Positions 9,049-17,655 are shown, counted from the first letter of the stretch. The stretch is 64,000 nt of DNA from JAWXUK01 sp044432725 (GCA_044432725.1 JAWXUL010000001.1:1-64000); one strand, 5' to 3'. The notes: generated by a model not told the origin, from the sequence alone. Program-made: numbers and translations.

Positions 9049-9084
9049 AAAGAAAAAACATTGCCCTCCCCAAGGGGAGGACAA
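9049..9084 (-). terminator. Terminator of the arcC-permease operon
   Basis: Read leftwards, TTGTCCTCCCC pairs with GGGGAGGGCAA (one mismatch) around two T, followed by TGTTTTTTCTTT. It begins 14 bp after the permease stop codon. Confidence 0.85.
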
Positions 9085-9097
9085 CATTTAAGGATTT

Positions 9098-10438
9098 TTA
9101 CGAAGTGCTTTTTGGCAAAATGTTATTTAAAAGCAATGCCACGATTGTGGTGATGACCACAGGAGAAGTGCCGAAAATCATGACCACTTCTGATGGGAAT
9201 TGGCCCAAAGCATTGGATGATTGGGTGATCCCCATTCCCAAAGCCACAGACAATCCCACCACCGAGGAATTACGATAATTCATTTCTTCCGAGGTGATCA
9301 GTTTGATGCCTGTCATGGCAATAGAGGCAAATACACTGATAGTTGCACCACCAAGGACGCAAGCGGGTATGGTGGTGAGTAAAGCAGAAAATTTAGGTAC
9401 CAGTCCAGCCAAAAGCAAAATACCAGCAGCCATCCCTAAAATACAGCGATTGACCACTTTCGTGGTGGAAACAATCCCTACATTTTGGCTAAAACTAGCA
9501 GTCGGCAATCCTCCAAAGAAAGAACAAAACACGTTAGAAAGCCCATAGCCAAAAACACCGTTTTGCAATTCTCGATCTGTGGGAACTCGATTTAAACCAC
9601 CCATGGTTGTGGCAGAAAAATCACCGATTGCTTGAATGGAATTGATGGCAAATAATATCCCCAAAGCAATACAGGCAGAAAGGTTAAAGCTGATGCCAAA
9701 ATGCATAAATTGAGGTAATTGGAAGAATCCTGCCTCTGCCACAGATTGGAAATCTATCATCCCCATAGCAAAAGCCAAAACGTACCCAACTGTCATGCCA
9801 ATCAAAATGGCAGCCAGTTTTACCATGCCTTTGCCGTAATGGCTCAGCCCTGTGACCACGCACAAAGTGAACAAGGCAACACTCCAATTTTCCACAGAGC
9901 CAAAATCTGCAGAACCAACCCCTCCTGCCATATAATTGACAGCAGTGGGATAAAGGGACAAACCAATGGTGAAAACCACTGTGCCAGTGATGAGAGGAGG
10001 GAAGAATTTGCGGATTTTTTTCATAAAACAGCCCACAAACATTGCCACAAATCCACCCACGATCATCGAGCCAAAAATGCCAGAAATCCCTGTTTCACTC
10101 AGGGCAATGGCTTGCATACTAGGTAGATAAGCAAAGCTGACCCCCATGATCACAGGAAGCCCCGAGCCCAAACCTAAGCCCGTTTTTCTGGCGATGGGGA
10201 AAAGTTGTACAAAGGTGGTCAAAGCAGCCATAGTCATACCAGCTTGGATTAAAATCACACGATCCTCTGGCGAAAGTCCTACAGTATTTGCAATAATCAG
10301 TGGGGGAGTCACACAGCCCACAATCATCGCCACGATATGCTGTAGGGCAAGGGGAAGTGCTTCCCAGAAGGCAGGTACTCCGTCCAGATCAAAGACAGAT
10401 GCCTGATTGCCTTCGGTTTTCGAGGGTTCTTTTTTCAT
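9098..10438 (-). CDS. Purine permease, NCS2 family (xanthine/urate type)
   Basis: A 446-residue membrane protein of the nucleobase-cation symporter 2 family with about 14 hydrophobic segments. The NCS2 signature QNVGIVSTTKVVNR is present near the end of the substrate site, together with the preceding FGGLPTASF segment and the SIQAIGDFSATT segment. This pattern is that of the XanQ/UacT group, which carries xanthine or urate. Which purine is preferred cannot be settled from sequence alone. It lies 21 bp downstream of arcC, shares its terminator, and is the only transporter in the purine island, so it should supply the substrate of the whole pathway. Confidence 0.88.
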   Translation of the reverse strand: MKKEPSKTEGNQASVFDLDGVPAFWEALPLALQHIVAMIVGCVTPPLIIANTVGLSPEDRVILIQAGMTMAALTTFVQLFPIARKTGLGLGSGLPVIMGVSFAYLPSMQAIALSETGISGIFGSMIVGGFVAMFVGCFMKKIRKFFPPLITGTVVFTIGLSLYPTAVNYMAGGVGSADFGSVENWSVALFTLCVVTGLSHYGKGMVKLAAILIGMTVGYVLAFAMGMIDFQSVAEAGFFQLPQFMHFGISFNLSACIALGILFAINSIQAIGDFSATTMGGLNRVPTDRELQNGVFGYGLSNVFCSFFGGLPTASFSQNVGIVSTTKVVNRCILGMAAGILLLAGLVPKFSALLTTIPACVLGGATISVFASIAMTGIKLITSEEMNYRNSSVVGLSVALGMGITQSSNALGQFPSEVVMIFGTSPVVITTIVALLLNNILPKSTS

Positions 10439-10459
10439 AAAATCACCATCTTTCTATCC

Positions 10460-11404
10460 TTACAGTCGAATACGTGTACCGGTTTCTCCTCTGACACCTT
10501 CCTTTGCCTTTTCAAGAAGAGTGATCAAGGCTTCTCTTCCTGATTTCGAAGATGCAAAGGCGATGGCAGCTTCCACTTTTGGAAGCATAGAACCAGGAGC
10601 GAAATGCCCTTCTTGGCAGTATTGTTTTGCTTCTTCTGTGGTAATGGCATCCAGCCATTTTTGCTCTGGCTTGCCAAAATGTATGGCTGCTTTTTCCACA
10701 GCAGTTAAAATAATCAGCGTGTCAGCATCCAACTCTTGGGCGAGAAGGCAAGAGGCAAAATCTTTGTCGATGACAGCAGAACTACCTGTCAGGTGATTGC
10801 CATTGCGCACCACAGGAATACCACCCCCACCACAAGTGATGACCAGTTGCCCCGCCTCGACCAAGGGTAAAATGGCATGGAGTTCGATGATTTCCACAGG
10901 TTTTGGAGATGCCACCACCCGACGATAACCACGACCAGCATCTTCTTTCATCACATAATCATATTTTTCTGTGGCGATTTTGGCTTGTTCCTCTGTCATG
11001 AAATGCCCAATGGGTTTGCTTGGATTTTGGAAGGCAGGGTCATCTGCTTCCACACGCACTTGGGTGATCATGGTGGTCACAGGAATATGGGTAATACTCC
11101 GATTCAGCAACTCTTCTCTCAGGGCATTTTGTAAATCATAGCCCACATATGCCTGACTCATTGCCACACAGACAGAGAGGGGAGTGTTGGGTTGGGATGG
11201 GTTTTCTCTTGTCAAAGCACTCATGGCATTGTTGATCATCCCTACTTGGGGACCATTGCCATGAACCACAATCACTTGATTGCCTTCTTCAATCAAATCA
11301 ACAATGGCAGAGGCAGTGGTTTTCACAGCCACCATTTGTTCTGGAAGGGTATTGCCAAGGGCATTACCACCTAAAGCAATGACGACTCTTTTTTTCTTTT
11401 CCAT
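10460..11404 (-). CDS. arcC: Carbamate kinase
   Basis: A 314-residue amino-acid-kinase-fold enzyme that converts carbamoyl phosphate and ADP to ATP, carbon dioxide and ammonia. Visible motifs are ALGGNALG, VVHGNGPQVG, the DAGRGYRRVVASP segment and the CGGGGIPVV loop, all typical of ArcC. The start is ATG 11404 after AAGGAGTTG. It is co-transcribed with the purine permease, and no arcA or arcB is nearby. The likely source of carbamoyl phosphate is the YgeW carbamoyltransferase in the same island, so this gene is the ATP-yielding step of purine breakdown. The Escherichia coli island has an equivalent kinase, YqeA. Confidence 0.92.
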   Translation of the reverse strand: MEKKKRVVIALGGNALGNTLPEQMVAVKTTASAIVDLIEEGNQVIVVHGNGPQVGMINNAMSALTRENPSQPNTPLSVCVAMSQAYVGYDLQNALREELLNRSITHIPVTTMITQVRVEADDPAFQNPSKPIGHFMTEEQAKIATEKYDYVMKEDAGRGYRRVVASPKPVEIIELHAILPLVEAGQLVITCGGGGIPVVRNGNHLTGSSAVIDKDFASCLLAQELDADTLIILTAVEKAAIHFGKPEQKWLDAITTEEAKQYCQEGHFAPGSMLPKVEAAIAFASSKSGREALITLLEKAKEGVRGETGTRIRL

Positions 11405-11556
11405 ACTTGTTCAACTCCTTATTGATTGAAATGTTAGAGAGACGATGAGAATGGCACTGGATACAGACCCAAAGCTCCCAACAGTTTCTTTATGATAGTC
11501 TAATTTAAACATAAGAATAATGGATGGCGATTCATATTCCTTTCATTGCTTCTATC

Positions 11557-11614
11557 TAAAAACAAAAATCCCCTAGAAAATGCCTGACATCATCGCCATA
11601 TCATCTTCTAGGGG
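11557..11614 (-). terminator. Terminator of ridA
   Basis: Read leftwards, CCCCTAGAA (11614-11606) pairs with TTCTAGGGG (11578-11570) and is followed by ATTTTTGTTTTT. The loop of 27 bases is long. It lies 22 bp after the ridA stop codon. The remaining 11405-11556 stretch must carry the arcC promoter, but I cannot pick a convincing one. Confidence 0.65.
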
Positions 11615-11635
11615 AAAGAAATATCTTTAAGAACC

Positions 11636-12010
11636 TTAGGAAAGTTCCACAATGCACTCTACTTCACAAAGTACATCTTTGGGTAGTGTTTTCACCGCTA
11701 CACAGGAACGAGCAGGTTTTCCCGTAAAATATTTGCTATAAACTTCATTGAATGAAGCAAAGTCCCCCATATCAGCAAGGAAACAGGTGGTTTTCACCAC
11801 GTTGGTGAAATTGACTCCTTGGCTTTCTAATACCCCTTTCAAGTTAGCCATCACTTGTTCTGTTTGGCTTGTGATGTCAGTGCCAACGATTTCCATGGTT
11901 TCTGGGCTAAGGGGAATTTGTCCAGAGGTAAACATCAAATTCCCAGTGATGATTGCTTGGGAATAAGGACCAATGGCAGCAGGGGCGTTTTTAGTTTCGA
12001 CGAATTTCAT
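11636..12010 (-). CDS. ridA: RidA-family enamine/imine deaminase
   Basis: A 124-residue YjgF/YER057c/UK114 protein. The family signatures are clear: APAAIGPYSQAI near the start, FTSGQIPL, and ARSCVAVKTLPKDVLCEVECI with the conserved substrate-binding Arg near the end. RidA hydrolyses 2-aminoacrylate and similar reactive enamines released by PLP-dependent lyases. Here it lies between arcC and ygeW, downstream of dpaL, whose reaction passes through such an enamine. The likely job is therefore protection of the cell and completion of pyruvate release. It has its own ribosome site (AAAGGAG) and terminator, and probably its own promoter. Confidence 0.92.
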   Translation of the reverse strand: MKFVETKNAPAAIGPYSQAIITGNLMFTSGQIPLSPETMEIVGTDITSQTEQVMANLKGVLESQGVNFTNVVKTTCFLADMGDFASFNEVYSKYFTGKPARSCVAVKTLPKDVLCEVECIVELS

Positions 12011-12102
12011 GTGAATAGACTCCTTTTATTATGCTTGTTTTATCATTTTGTTTTTTTTCGACAAATCAAAACTTGTTTGACCAGTAGTCGAGATATCTTT
12101 TT

Positions 12103-12142
12103 AGAAAAAGAGGGGGCTTTGATCCAAGGAAACAAGCCCCCC
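12103..12142 (-). terminator. Terminator of dpaL-ygeY-ygeW
   Basis: Read leftwards, GGGGGGCTT pairs with AAAGCCCCC around a 13-base loop, followed by TCTTTTTCT. It begins about 30 bp after the ygeW stop codon and separates that operon from ridA. Confidence 0.8.
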
Positions 12143-12173
12143 TGTGTTTTCCTAGAAAAGCTGAAAATAGAGA

Positions 12174-13367
12174 TTAGTCTTCTTTTCTTTTCTTGCTTTC
12201 AGTTTCTAATTTCTTCAAGGTTTCTTGAGGATTTTCAAATTTAGCAAGGAAAATCATCGCTGCAATGACATAAGGTTTATAGCTTGCTTCCTTATAAAGA
12301 GGGGTGCGATAACGGTCAAAGACAGAAGCTTCTACTTCACCTTCAGCACAAGAAACCCCAGTGATATCAGCAGGGAGACAGTGCATGTAAAGTGCTTTTC
12401 CGTCTTTTGTTGTTTTCATCAGCTCTTCAGTACAAGTCCAGTCTTTGTGCTTTGCATTTTCTGCAAGTAACTCTTTTTCCAAGGCTTTGATGCCATCAAA
12501 ATCATTGTTGCCATAAAGCTCTGTGCGTTTTTCCATAGCAGCAAAAGAAGCCCAGCTTTTTGGATAAACGATATCAGCATCTTTAAATGCTTCTGCCATG
12601 TTGTTTGTTTTGGTGAAAGAACCACCAGTTTTCTTTGCGTTTTCATTTGCCACAGCTTCAACTTCTGGGAAAATTTCATATCCTTCAGGATGTGCCAACA
12701 CAACATCCATACCAAAGCGTGTCATCAGTCCCACAATACCTTGTGGCACAGAAAGAGGCTTGCCGTAAGAAGGAGAGTATGCCCATGACATGGCAATCTT
12801 TTTCCCTTTCAGATTTTCAACGCCACCCAATTCGTGGATGATGTGAAGCATATCTGCCATACTTTGGGTAGGGTGGTCAATGTCACATTGCAAGTTCACA
12901 AGAGTTGGTTTTTGCTCTAAAACACCATCTTTGTTTCCTTCGGTGACAGCTTCTACCACTTCTTTCATATAGGCATTCCCTTTGCCGATATACATATCAT
13001 CACGAATCCCGATGACATCTGCCATAAAGCTGACCATGTTGGCTGTCTCACGGACAGTTTCACCATGGGCAATTTGGCTTTTGCCTTCGTCCAAATCTTG
13101 GACTTCCAAGCCTAACAGGTTACAAGCAGAGGCAAAAGAGAAACGTGTTCTGGTGGAATTATCACGGAAAATAGAAATCCCCAAGCCACTTTCAAAAACT
13201 TTGGTAGAGATGTTGTTCTCTCTCATGTAACGCAGTGCATCAGCCACCAAGAAAACAGCAGCGATGGAATCATCGGATTTTTCCCAAGTTAAGAAAAAAT
13301 CGTCGTTGTACATTTCTTTGAAGTTGAGAGCGTTTAGTTTGTCGATATAAGTTTGTAATGTTGTCAT
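12174..13367 (-). CDS. ygeW: YgeW-type knotted carbamoyltransferase
   Basis: A 397-residue aspartate/ornithine-carbamoyltransferase homologue. The carbamoyl-phosphate site STRTRFSFASA, the DIDHPTQSMADM motif and the MHCLPAD motif are all present. Spacing and extra segments (for example MSWAYSPSYGKP) match the YgeW group rather than ArgF or PyrB. YgeW proteins lie in purine-catabolism islands and are thought to release carbamoyl phosphate from a ureido intermediate derived from the purine ring; the true substrate is inferred. The C terminus is a short Lys/Glu tail. It is the last gene of dpaL-ygeY-ygeW, 27 bp after ygeY, and probably supplies ArcC. Confidence 0.9.
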   Translation of the reverse strand: MTTLQTYIDKLNALNFKEMYNDDFFLTWEKSDDSIAAVFLVADALRYMRENNISTKVFESGLGISIFRDNSTRTRFSFASACNLLGLEVQDLDEGKSQIAHGETVRETANMVSFMADVIGIRDDMYIGKGNAYMKEVVEAVTEGNKDGVLEQKPTLVNLQCDIDHPTQSMADMLHIIHELGGVENLKGKKIAMSWAYSPSYGKPLSVPQGIVGLMTRFGMDVVLAHPEGYEIFPEVEAVANENAKKTGGSFTKTNNMAEAFKDADIVYPKSWASFAAMEKRTELYGNNDFDGIKALEKELLAENAKHKDWTCTEELMKTTKDGKALYMHCLPADITGVSCAEGEVEASVFDRYRTPLYKEASYKPYVIAAMIFLAKFENPQETLKKLETESKKRKED

Positions 13368-13394
13368 AGTAAAAAACTCCTTTTTATAAATGAA

Positions 13395-14699
13395 TTATTT
13401 CATGTAATTTTGTGGAATGGCAGCATACATTGCAGCACAGGTGACCAAATCTTGTTTCCATGTGATTTCGTTGGGGGCATGGGCTTGTTTTTCAGCACCA
13501 GGACCAAAACCAATACAAGGAATTCCATTTCTACCCATAATACTAACCCCATTGGTAGAAAATGTCCATTTGTCGGTAAGAGGACGTGGTTTTCTTTCGT
13601 CGATGGTCTCTTTCGAGCCAATTCTCTCTTTGCCATACAAGTTGTGATAAGACTCTTCCAAAGCTTGTGTCACTTTGTGATCTTCTGGAATGACCCAAGT
13701 AGGGAAGTAACATTCAATCTCGTACACCAATCCAGTGTAAGAAGGTCTGTCATAGTTGTACATGGAAACAGTCACATCAGAACCATATTTTTTCACAGCA
13801 GGAAGCTGACGAATCTCTTCCAAACAACTCTCCCAAGTTTCTCCCGCTGTCATTCTACGATCCAAAGAAACAGAGCAGGAGTCAGCCACAGCACAACGAG
13901 AAGGGGAGGTGAAGAAAATTTCACTGGTGGTAACAGTACCACGTCCCAAGAAATTCGCTTCTTTGTATTCTTTGTTATATGATTCATCTAACATTTTCAC
14001 AAGACCTTTGATTTCGCCACTGCAATCATTTTCATTCAATGCACGGACATCTTGCAAAATATCTGCCATTTTATAGATGGCGTTGTCCCCACGCTCTGGC
14101 GCAGAACCATGGCAAGAAACCCCACGGACATCCACACGAATTTCCATGCGTCCACGTTGCCCACGATAGATCCCACCATCAGTGGGTTCTGTGCTGACAA
14201 CAAATTCAGGGCGAATCTTGCTCTCTTTGATGATGTATTCCCAACAAAGACCATCGCAGTCCTCTTCTTGCACAGTGCCGACCACCATGATTTTAGCATC
14301 TGCTGGAATCAGATCCATTTCTTTCATGATCTTCGCACCATAGACAGAGGAAACAATCCCACCTAATTGGTCAGACACACCACGACCACCGATTTCAGTA
14401 TCAGACTCGAAGCCTTCATAAGGATCGAAATTCCAGTTATCACGGTTACCAATACCAACAGTATCAATATGAGCGTCAAAAGCAATGATTTTACTGCCTG
14501 TTCCCATATATCCCATCACATTTCCTTGTGGGTCAATGACAACTTCGTCAAAATTGAGCTTTTTCATTTCAGCAGCAATGGTCTCCACGTGAGCCTTTTC
14601 GCCACAGCTTTCCCCTGGATTTTTCACGATGGCACGAAGAAAAGCAGTCATGTCTTTTTCGTAACCTTGTGCCAGTTCTTTGATTTTGTTGTAGTCCAT
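13395..14699 (-). CDS. ygeY: YgeY-type M20 metallohydrolase
   Basis: A 434-residue M20 (ArgE/DapE/CPG2-like) hydrolase of the YgeY group. Metal-binding signatures are FDAHIDTVG, the GRGVSDQLGG segment, and TVQEEDCDG with the catalytic acid, and STEPTDGG follows. The dimerisation lid begins near GQRGRMEIRV. M20 enzymes cleave amide or ureido bonds. In this setting it should process an N-carbamoyl or ureido derivative on the way to 2,3-diaminopropionate, which is an inference. I start at ATG 14699 because GGAGGT lies nine bases upstream; the longer frame has no ribosome site. It lies between dpaL and ygeW. Confidence 0.88.
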   Translation of the reverse strand: MDYNKIKELAQGYEKDMTAFLRAIVKNPGESCGEKAHVETIAAEMKKLNFDEVVIDPQGNVMGYMGTGSKIIAFDAHIDTVGIGNRDNWNFDPYEGFESDTEIGGRGVSDQLGGIVSSVYGAKIMKEMDLIPADAKIMVVGTVQEEDCDGLCWEYIIKESKIRPEFVVSTEPTDGGIYRGQRGRMEIRVDVRGVSCHGSAPERGDNAIYKMADILQDVRALNENDCSGEIKGLVKMLDESYNKEYKEANFLGRGTVTTSEIFFTSPSRCAVADSCSVSLDRRMTAGETWESCLEEIRQLPAVKKYGSDVTVSMYNYDRPSYTGLVYEIECYFPTWVIPEDHKVTQALEESYHNLYGKERIGSKETIDERKPRPLTDKWTFSTNGVSIMGRNGIPCIGFGPGAEKQAHAPNEITWKQDLVTCAAMYAAIPQNYMK

Positions 14700-14727
14700 A
14701 AAAATTACCTCCAAAAAATTTTGTTTG

Positions 14728-14776
14728 GGCAATACCTCATCATTCCTATCAAAAGGGAGGAGGCTATGCCTTTGCC
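14728..14776. repeat. Dispersed inverted-repeat element, copy A
   Basis: The left end GGCAATACCTCATCATTCC matches the ends of five other intergenic elements in this window. The right side, GGAGGAGGC followed by CTTTGCC, is a weak inverted partner. It fills the dpaL-ygeY gap of 79 bp without interrupting the operon. Confidence 0.55.
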
Positions 14777-14778
14777 AT

Positions 14779-15981
14779 TTATAATGTATTCAAGCCATCC
14801 CAGACAATCTCTTGATAGCGATTGGGGTCTGTATCTCCCTCTGTGGAAAACAAAAGAACACGAGAATTTTCGTCCAGTCCAATGGACTGTTTCAATGTAG
14901 CATAATTAGGATCTGTCATAATGGTATGAAGCACACCCATGGTCACAGCGCCAGACTCACCAGCAGTGACAGGGACATCTCCTTTACAAGGTGCAGCGAG
15001 AAGTCTCATCCCTTTGGCACACACCCAATCAGGCGCCAGCAAAAAGCTGTGGACATGATTCCGTAAAATGTCCCAAGAAATGGTAGAAGGTTCCCCACAA
15101 GCAAGACCGTTCATTAAAGTGAGCATATCTCCACCCACATTACGAATCTCTCCAGCTTTGCCACTTTCAAAGAGACAACCTGCCACATCAGCCTCTACCA
15201 CCACAACAGTGGGTTCGTTGCCTTTGTATTTACTGGCGAAATAACCTTGCACAGCACCGGCCAAAGAGCCAACCCCAGCTTGGATAAAAATATGGGTGGG
15301 AGAGGTGATCCCCAAACTATGAAGCTGATCATCTGCTTCCAAAGCCATGGTGCCATAACCTTGCATAATCCAAGTTGGAATTTCTTCATAGCCTTCCCAA
15401 GCTGTATCTTGAACGATGACTCCGTTGGGTATTTCATTGGCGTTTTTCGCAGCTTTACGCACACAATCGTCATAATTCACTGTTTCAATGGTAGCAGTGG
15501 CGTTTTCATTTAAGACATGTTGCAATCTTGTTTCTGTGGTACCCACAGGCATATAGACCACGCATTTTTGCCCTAATTTATTGGCTGCCCAAGCAACCCC
15601 ACGTCCGTGGTTACCATCTGTGGCAGTAAAGAAAGTCACTTGCCCAAATTCTTCCCGAAGCTTATCTGAAGTTAGGACAGCATAAGGAACATCAGACACG
15701 TCTTTCCCCAATTTTTGGGAGATGTATTTGGCAATGGCATAAGAGCCACCTAATACTTTAAAAGCATTCAGTCCAAAGCGATAGGACTCGTCCTTCACAG
15801 ACAAAGAAGCAATGCCCAATCGAGAAGCCATCTCTGTTAAATTTGCCAAAGGTGTTGGTTTGTATTGTGGGAAACTTTGGTGGAAATCCCGTACTTTTAC
15901 AGCGTTTTCATAGGAAAGAAGAGGCAAATTCAGATCCTCTGTCTTTTCAGCCATGTTTTTTGTCCATTGGATGGGTTTCAT
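14779..15981 (-). CDS. dpaL: Diaminopropionate ammonia-lyase (YgeX)
   Basis: A 400-residue fold-type-II PLP enzyme that splits 2,3-diaminopropionate into pyruvate and two ammonia. The PLP lysine is in GLNAFKVLGGSYA, the phosphate loop resembles QAGVGSLAGAVQ, and TATDGNHGRGVAW is the usual substrate loop of this group. The length equals that of E. coli YgeX. The start ATG has GAAAGGGAG upstream. It is the first gene of the leftward dpaL-ygeY-ygeW operon and is driven by the extended -10 promoter at 16057-16030, opposite ssnA. It should be the final carbon-releasing step of purine breakdown in this organism. Confidence 0.93.
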   Translation of the reverse strand: MKPIQWTKNMAEKTEDLNLPLLSYENAVKVRDFHQSFPQYKPTPLANLTEMASRLGIASLSVKDESYRFGLNAFKVLGGSYAIAKYISQKLGKDVSDVPYAVLTSDKLREEFGQVTFFTATDGNHGRGVAWAANKLGQKCVVYMPVGTTETRLQHVLNENATATIETVNYDDCVRKAAKNANEIPNGVIVQDTAWEGYEEIPTWIMQGYGTMALEADDQLHSLGITSPTHIFIQAGVGSLAGAVQGYFASKYKGNEPTVVVVEADVAGCLFESGKAGEIRNVGGDMLTLMNGLACGEPSTISWDILRNHVHSFLLAPDWVCAKGMRLLAAPCKGDVPVTAGESGAVTMGVLHTIMTDPNYATLKQSIGLDENSRVLLFSTEGDTDPNRYQEIVWDGLNTL

Positions 15982-16029
15982 AAAAAAAACTCCCTTTCGT
16001 TCAGAAATTTTGTAGCCTTAACTAATTAC

Positions 16030-16057
16030 ATCATACCACAAAAAAAAAATAATGCAA
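16030..16057 (-). promoter_or_regulatory. Promoter of dpaL-ygeY-ygeW
   Basis: On the minus strand, TTGCAT (16057-16052) and TATGAT (16035-16030) are 16 bp apart, with TGG before the -10 giving an extended element. The leader is about 40 bases. Confidence 0.7.
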
Positions 16058-16078
16058 GTGTTTTTTTGAAAATAACTA

Positions 16079-16107
16079 AATATTTTTTAGGGCAGCAAAA
16101 AAATATT
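16079..16107. promoter_or_regulatory. Candidate operator midway between the divergent purine promoters
   Basis: A perfect inverted repeat, AATATTTTTT (16079-16088) and AAAAAATATT (16098-16107), has a nine-base centre. Its midpoint, 16093, is exactly the midpoint between the inner edges of the two -35 boxes (16057 and 16129). AT-richness lowers confidence, but the symmetry is striking. Confidence 0.45.
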
Positions 16108-16128
16108 ATTTCTTTCTCTTTTTTGCTC

Positions 16129-16157
16129 TTGCTTTTATATATATTATAGTGTAAAAT
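16129..16157 (+). promoter_or_regulatory. Promoter of ssnA and downstream purine genes
   Basis: TTGCTT (16129-16134) and TAAAAT (16152-16157) are 17 bp apart. Transcription should start near 16164, giving an untranslated leader of about 148 bases that contains the structured RNA at 16185-16262. Confidence 0.65.
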
Positions 16158-16184
16158 AAACTATGAGACAATCTATCTTTTATG

Positions 16185-16262
16185 AGCAACTGGTAACAAC
16201 TGGATTTAGGCTTACCTTGTGAAGCCTGCTATGCACTGTTTTCCAGAGGCGTTCAAGTTGCT
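16185..16262 (+). promoter_or_regulatory. Structured leader RNA upstream of ssnA (candidate ssnA-motif RNA)
   Basis: Three nested helices can be drawn. Outer: AGCAACT (16185-16191) with AGTTGCT (16256-16262). Middle: CTGGA (16200-16204) with TCCAG (16242-16246). Inner: AGGCTT (16208-16213) with AAGCCT (16222-16227), closing an 8-base loop, ACCTTGTG. An unpaired 14-base strand (16228-16241) lies on the 3' side. No T run follows, so it is not a terminator. CCTT in the loop could pair with AAGG of the ssnA ribosome site (16298-16301), which would fit translational control. A candidate RNA called the ssnA motif has been described upstream of ssnA genes in Bacillota by comparative genomics. I infer, but cannot prove here, that this is a member. 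Confidence 0.6.
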
Positions 16263-16311
16263 GAAACACACAAAAAATAAATTTAATTAAAAATCGAAAG
16301 GAGAACACAAA

Positions 16312-17655
16312 ATGTATCTAGTCGGAAACGGAAAAATGATCACAAGAGATGGGGAAATGCCCTATCTACCAGAGGGGGCTGTGGCATTTCAGGAAAACAA
16401 AATTGTGAAAATCGGAACAACTGCAGAATTAAAAGCCCTCTACCCACAAGCAGAGTTCATCGATGCAAAGGGAGGGCTGATCATGCCAGCCTACATCAAT
16501 ACCCACGAGCATATCTACAGCTCCTTTGCCCGTGGTTTGTCCATTGCAGGTTATGCACCACAAAACTTTTTAGAAATTTTGGATGGTATGTGGTGGACCA
16601 TAGACCGGAACCTGACCCTAGAGCAAACAAAACTATCTGCAAAGGCAACCTTTATTGACAGCATCAAAAATGGTGTCACTACAGTCTTTGACCATCATGC
16701 TAGTTTTGGTAGTATCACAAATTCTTTGTTTCAAATCAGTGAGGCAGCAGAAGAAATGGGCGTTCGTGCTTCTCTTTGCTATGAAGTATCCGACCGTGAG
16801 GGCAAGGAAAAAGCCAAAGAAGCCGTCATGGAAAATGCAAACTTCATCCAATATGCCAAGGACAAAGCTATGCTCACAGGCATGATGGGGATGCACGCTT
16901 CTTTTACCATTTCAGATGAAACCATGGCGTTATGCAGAGAGCACACCCCAAAAGAGACAGGTTATCACATTCACGTGGCAGAGGGCATCGAAGATTTGCA
17001 CCACTGCTTGAAAACCTATCACAAGCGTATTGTCAATCGTCTCTTTGATTTGGGGATTTTGGGCGAAAAAACCATCACGGCACATTGCATCTATATCAAC
17101 AAACAGGAAATGGCATTGTTAAAAGAAACCAACACAGCTGTTGTTCATAACCCAGAATCAAACATGGGCAATGCCTGTGGTTGCCCTCCTACCTTAGATA
17201 TATATCAACAAGGGATTCTAAGTGGTCTAGGGACAGATGGCTATACCCATGATATGCTAGAAAGCTTCAAAGTCGCAAACGTCCTCCACAAACACAGCCT
17301 TTGCTCTGGCTCTGTGGCTTGGTCAGAAATCCCTGATATGCTATTCCATGGCAATGCTCAAATTGCCAATCGTCATTTCCAAGAAAAATCAGGACTGGAA
17401 TTAGGGGTATTAAAAGAAGGTGCCTCTGCAGATATTATTGTTGCAGACTATGACCCATTGACCCCGCTCCACAAAGATAACATCGATGGGCATTTGCTCT
17501 TCGGTCTGACAGGAAGACACACCGTCACCACAATCGGCAATGGTAAAATCTTGATGAAAGACCGTGAACTCATTGGGATAGATGAGAAAAAAATCATGGC
17601 TGACTGCCGTCAAGGCGCTGCAGAATTAGCAAATAAAATCAATAGCAGAGCATAG
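16312..17655 (+). CDS. ssnA: SsnA-type amidohydrolase
   Basis: A 447-residue metal-dependent amidohydrolase of the SsnA group. The metal site is visible in NTHEHIYSSFARG, HIHVAEG, TAHCIY and GTDGYTHDML, in the order expected of the chlorohydrolase/guanine-deaminase branch. SsnA is found with YgfK and selenium-linked molybdenum hydroxylases and is tied by genetic work in gut bacteria to anaerobic purine breakdown. Its substrate is unsettled, and hydrolysis of a ring-opened purine or hydantoin-like intermediate is the likely role. The start ATG has AAAGGAG nine bases upstream. It is the first gene of the plus-strand operon and its leader carries a structured RNA. Confidence 0.9.
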   Translation: MYLVGNGKMITRDGEMPYLPEGAVAFQENKIVKIGTTAELKALYPQAEFIDAKGGLIMPAYINTHEHIYSSFARGLSIAGYAPQNFLEILDGMWWTIDRNLTLEQTKLSAKATFIDSIKNGVTTVFDHHASFGSITNSLFQISEAAEEMGVRASLCYEVSDREGKEKAKEAVMENANFIQYAKDKAMLTGMMGMHASFTISDETMALCREHTPKETGYHIHVAEGIEDLHHCLKTYHKRIVNRLFDLGILGEKTITAHCIYINKQEMALLKETNTAVVHNPESNMGNACGCPPTLDIYQQGILSGLGTDGYTHDMLESFKVANVLHKHSLCSGSVAWSEIPDMLFHGNAQIANRHFQEKSGLELGVLKEGASADIIVADYDPLTPLHKDNIDGHLLFGLTGRHTVTTIGNGKILMKDRELIGIDEKKIMADCRQGAAELANKINSRA

